From contig CAYXGZ010000016.1 in NCBI GenBank assembly GCA_964464755.1, forward strand, positions 4,660 through 68,659: a stretch of DNA of 64,000 nt, given 5' to 3'. The notes below the pieces were generated by a model. That model saw nothing but the letters and a program-made list of their open reading frames with translations. It was not told the origin of the DNA and searched no databases. The stretch is from CAYXGZ01 sp964464755 (GTDB lineage Bacteria; Planctomycetota; MHYJ01; JACPRB01). A program made the translations under genes and the position numbers. Positions 61,728-64,000 of this stretch are shown here, in pieces. Numbering within the stretch: position 1 is the stretch's first letter; the number at the start of each line of letters is the position of its first letter.

Positions 61728-63144
61728 CCGCCAGGGCGAGCTCGGCCGTGTAGCAGCCGTAGTCGGGCGTGAAGTCCGGCAGGCCCGCGAAGACCGCGCG
61801 CGCGTCCTGCCGCAGCGGCTCCGCCCCCACCCGCGCCAGCAGCCGCAGCGCCTCGCCCGACTGCGAGGGGTGCGTCAGCTTCCTCGACAGCTCGCCCAGC
61901 TCGTCCACGCCCGGCCGCCGGTCCAGCAGCCCCCGCTCCTCCGCCGAGTACCAGCCCGGCACGATCCGCTCCGCGATCCGCTCCGCCTCGGCCCGGTAGC
62001 GCGGGTCCGACGTGAACTCCGTCGCGTCCAAGAGCGCGTGCCCCAGCGCCGACGCGTCGCGCAGCAGCCCCGTCGCCCCGCCCTCCGCGTGCCGGACCGA
62101 CCCGTCCGCCTCCCGGTGCGTCTCGAGCAGCCCGTGCAGCGCCCTCAGCGACTTCTCCGCGTACGACCGGTCGCCCAGCGCCCGCGACGCGGCGAAGCCG
62201 CACGAGACCGCCCGCGCCGAGCGGTCCGCGAAGACCCGCCGGTCCAGCTCCGGCGGCGCGCCCCGCGAGCCCGCGGGCCGCCGGTAGTAGTTCTCGTCCG
62301 AGTGCTCCGCCCCGAGGAAGACGCCGCGCTCCTCGTCCCACATCCGCCCGAAGAGCCAGCGCAGCGCGTCCCGCCCCGCCTCCGTCCAGGCCGCGACGCC
62401 CCGCCGCTCCCCCGCCTCCAGGAACAGCGCCGCGAGCTCCGCCGTCCCCTCGAGCGGCTTCTCCCAGCTCGGCTCGCTCCAGCGCGGGTCGAAGGTCCCG
62501 CTGTACCAGCCCCCGTCGACCGCGTCGCGGACCGGCTTCGCCGCCAGCGCCCCCAGCGTCCGCTCCAGGGCCTCCCGCGCCGCCGCGTCGCCCTCCGCGG
62601 CGAGCAGCACCCGCAGCGACGCGACGTTCGGCGTCTTCGATCCGGCCCCGAAACCCCCGTTCGCGGCGTCGTGCACCTCGAGCACGCCCGCCAGCGTCCG
62701 CTTCCGCAGTTCGCCCGGGGCGATCCCCTTCCCCGGGTAGCGCCCGCGGAGGACCTGGGCGACCAGCTCGTCGCGGCGGCGGATCTCGGCGTCGAGCGCC
62801 CCCCGAGTCGAGGCGTACCCGGCCTTCAGCTGCACGAGCAGCGGCCGCAGCTCGCCCGCGTCGAGGAATCCCGTCGCGTAGAGCAGCCGGCCCGCGGGAT
62901 CGAGGAACGCGACGGCCGGCACGGCCCCGGGCGCGTAGCGGTCCGCGACGTCGGGCCGCAGGTCGGCGTCCACGCGCACCGGGACGTAGTCCTCGAGCAG
63001 CTTCACGACGTCGGGGTCGGCGAGCGAGTCCTTCTCGAGGCGGGGCGACCAGCGGGAGCCGGCGGACTGCACGGCGAGGACGATGCAGCGGTCGAGCTCG
63101 CGGGAACGGCGGAAGGCCTCCTCGGACCACCCGAGCCAGGGCAC
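61708..63144 (-). CDS. YyaL/DUF255-like protein (thioredoxin-fold plus six-hairpin domain), degenerate CxxC
   Basis: Protein of 478 residues. The N-terminal thioredoxin-like segment (CIVLAVQSAGSRWSPRLEKDSLADPDVVKLL) aligns with the DUF255 pattern CHWCHVME...F.D..VA..LN, but both Cys of the CHWC motif are replaced (SRWS). The rest shows six-hairpin glycosidase-like repeats (GGFGAGSKTPNVASLRVLL, LDRRPGVDELGELS). GTG lies 3 nt after the ferredoxin stop, so it is in an operon with two ferredoxins. Function unknown; redox activity of the first domain is improbable here. Confidence 0.75.
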   Translation of the reverse strand: MPWLGWSEEAFRRSRELDRCIVLAVQSAGSRWSPRLEKDSLADPDVVKLLEDYVPVRVDADLRPDVADRYAPGAVPAVAFLDPAGRLLYATGFLDAGELRPLLVQLKAGYASTRGALDAEIRRRDELVAQVLRGRYPGKGIAPGELRKRTLAGVLEVHDAANGGFGAGSKTPNVASLRVLLAAEGDAAAREALERTLGALAAKPVRDAVDGGWYSGTFDPRWSEPSWEKPLEGTAELAALFLEAGERRGVAAWTEAGRDALRWLFGRMWDEERGVFLGAEHSDENYYRRPAGSRGAPPELDRRVFADRSARAVSCGFAASRALGDRSYAEKSLRALHGLLETHREADGSVRHAEGGATGLLRDASALGHALLDATEFTSDPRYRAEAERIAERIVPGWYSAEERGLLDRRPGVDELGELSRKLTHPSQSGEALRLLARVGAEPLRQDARAVFAGLPDFTPDYGCYTAELALAAAELES

Positions 63145-63147
63145 GGA

Positions 63148-63705
63148 CTACGGGGCGCCGGGCGGGTTGGCCGTCCCGGGCTTGAGCCCGAAGACGACCT
63201 CGGACTCGTGGGGGGACTGGTAGGTGGGCCGCACGGCGACGCCGATGTCCTCGGCGTACGAGCCGTCGGGCCAGAGGATGACGACCGCGTCCTTCTGGAC
63301 GCAGGCCTCCTCGCAGAGCTTGCAGCCGACGCAGTCCTTGGCGCGGACGTTGCGCGCGACCTTGAAGAACTCGCCGGGGTTCTCGGGCGTCACCATCTCG
63401 AGGCAGTCGAAAGGGCAGACGTCGACGCACCACTCGCAGCCCGTGCAGTTCTCCTCGCGGACGACGGCGATCGGGCGCTTCTTCGTGTCGATCTTCTTCT
63501 CGATGACCCCGGACTCGTTCTGGATGCAGTCGACCGGGCAGTACGAGGCGCAGGCGCCGCAGTCGATGCAGACGGCCGGCTGGATGATGTGCAGTTCCTT
63601 GGCCTTCGCGAGGTGGCCCGGCTCGCCGCCCCAGATGCAGGGGACGGGGCACTTCTTGGCGCAGATGGTGCAGCCGATGCACCACTCGTTGATGTGGTAC
63701 GGCAC
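63148..63705 (-). CDS. Ferredoxin with four [4Fe-4S] motifs
   Basis: Protein of 185 residues with four C-x2-C-x2-C-x3-C motifs: CIGCTICAKKCP, CIDCGACASYCP, CTGCEWCVDVCP and CVGCKLCEEACV. The first three end in Pro. It is an electron carrier or subunit for a larger oxidoreductase. The GTG start is 1 nt beyond the stop of the upstream ferredoxin and the gene precedes the YyaL-like gene. The tail (EVVFGLKPGTANPPGAP) is unstructured. No signal peptide. Confidence 0.87.
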   Translation of the reverse strand: MPYHINEWCIGCTICAKKCPVPCIWGGEPGHLAKAKELHIIQPAVCIDCGACASYCPVDCIQNESGVIEKKIDTKKRPIAVVREENCTGCEWCVDVCPFDCLEMVTPENPGEFFKVARNVRAKDCVGCKLCEEACVQKDAVVILWPDGSYAEDIGVAVRPTYQSPHESEVVFGLKPGTANPPGAP

Positions 63706-63706
63706 G

Positions 63707-64000
63707 CTATTTCTTCAGCTCGTACTTGATCACGTTGACGGGGCAGCCGACCGCGGCGTCGATGATCCGGTCGGACCACTCGCCCCACTTGGACCGGCCC
63801 TCGAGCTGGACGAGGCTGGTCGTCTCGGTGACGTGGAAGACCTCGGGGGCGGTGTCCTCGCAGAGGTCGCAGACGATGCAGCCGGGGATGACCCAGACCT
63901 TGTCGACGACGCCCTTCTCGCCCGTGGGGGCCTCGACGCCGACGACGCCGGAGGACCCGTCGGCCGCGGGGGCGGCGGCGGGCGCGGCGGCCGGGGCCGG
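63707..64000 (-). CDS. Ferredoxin domain protein, N-terminus beyond window
   Basis: The last 97 residues of a gene that continues past the right edge. An Ala/Pro-rich linker leads into a ferredoxin-like domain with Cys in WVIPGCIVCDLCEDTAPEVF and a later C-P (AVGCPVNVIKYELKK). That makes one [4Fe-4S] (or [3Fe-4S]) site. The linker implies a preceding domain, perhaps another cofactor or membrane part. Its stop is 1 nt from the GTG of the polyferredoxin gene, so the two are co-translated. Confidence 0.7.
   Translation of the reverse strand, partial: PAPAAAPAAAPAADGSSGVVGVEAPTGEKGVVDKVWVIPGCIVCDLCEDTAPEVFHVTETTSLVQLEGRSKWGEWSDRIIDAAVGCPVNVIKYELKK

Overview
The window is very G+C-rich, gene-dense DNA, probably chromosomal, from a bacterium. 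I estimate roughly 70% G+C by eye; it was not counted. Two sigma-factor/Ser-Thr-kinase pairs, a third giant kinase with FG-GAP and TPR repeats, WD40 and Kelch propellers, many lipoproteins and a TIGR03790-type protein suggest an uncultured Planctomycetota or a related lineage. No rRNA or marker gene fixes the phylum, so this is inference.

Layout. 1-2922: an NAD-dependent formate dehydrogenase operon (fdsG-fdsB-fdsA, fdsA cut by the left edge), then a GlcD-type FAD oxidase. 4451-15490: a TPR protein, a dual-specificity-like phosphatase, a Kelch protein, a sigma factor/kinase pair, threonine dehydratase, a barrel-like protein and a DinG-type helicase. 15477-26769: an EEP hydrolase, an exchanger/antiporter/metallopeptidase operon, AIM24 and LOG proteins, a TIGR03790 protein, a second EEP protein, and two WD40 proteins flanking a broken acetyltransferase. 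26850: tRNA-Arg(TCT). 27141-29724: a three-gene ABC exporter. 30022-39348: an aminotransferase, secreted and membrane proteins, a deacetylase and glycosyltransferase, and a BFD-type Fe-S protein. 39428-41388: moaA followed by two genes that each carry one in-frame TGA and read as selenoproteins (a Uxx-star glutaredoxin-like protein and an ArsM-like methyltransferase). 41436-49353: a methyltransferase, queG, membrane proteins, lipoproteins, a cyclophilin and a thioredoxin-like protein. 49350-59507: the giant kinase diverging from a second sigma/kinase pair. 59508-61707: a lower-G+C island between 22-bp direct repeats. 61708-64000: a YyaL-like protein and ferredoxins, the last cut by the right edge.

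Three signals stand out. (1) Two adjacent UGA-recoded genes behind moaA; in the methyltransferase the UGA sits where animal and bacterial arsenite methyltransferases have a catalytic Cys. (2) Three copies of an unfamiliar intergenic element made of 8-bp units (GGAAAGCC on one side, GGCTTTCN on the other) around a short core, each beginning at the stop codon of a plus-strand gene. (3) About twenty first-of-operon genes have a TANNNT-like -10 hexamer ending only 5-9 nt before ATG/GTG, which points to widespread leaderless transcription and was used to choose several starts. Genes are tightly packed, with ATGA/GTGA couplings and convergent 3' overlaps, and only two convincing intrinsic terminators were seen.
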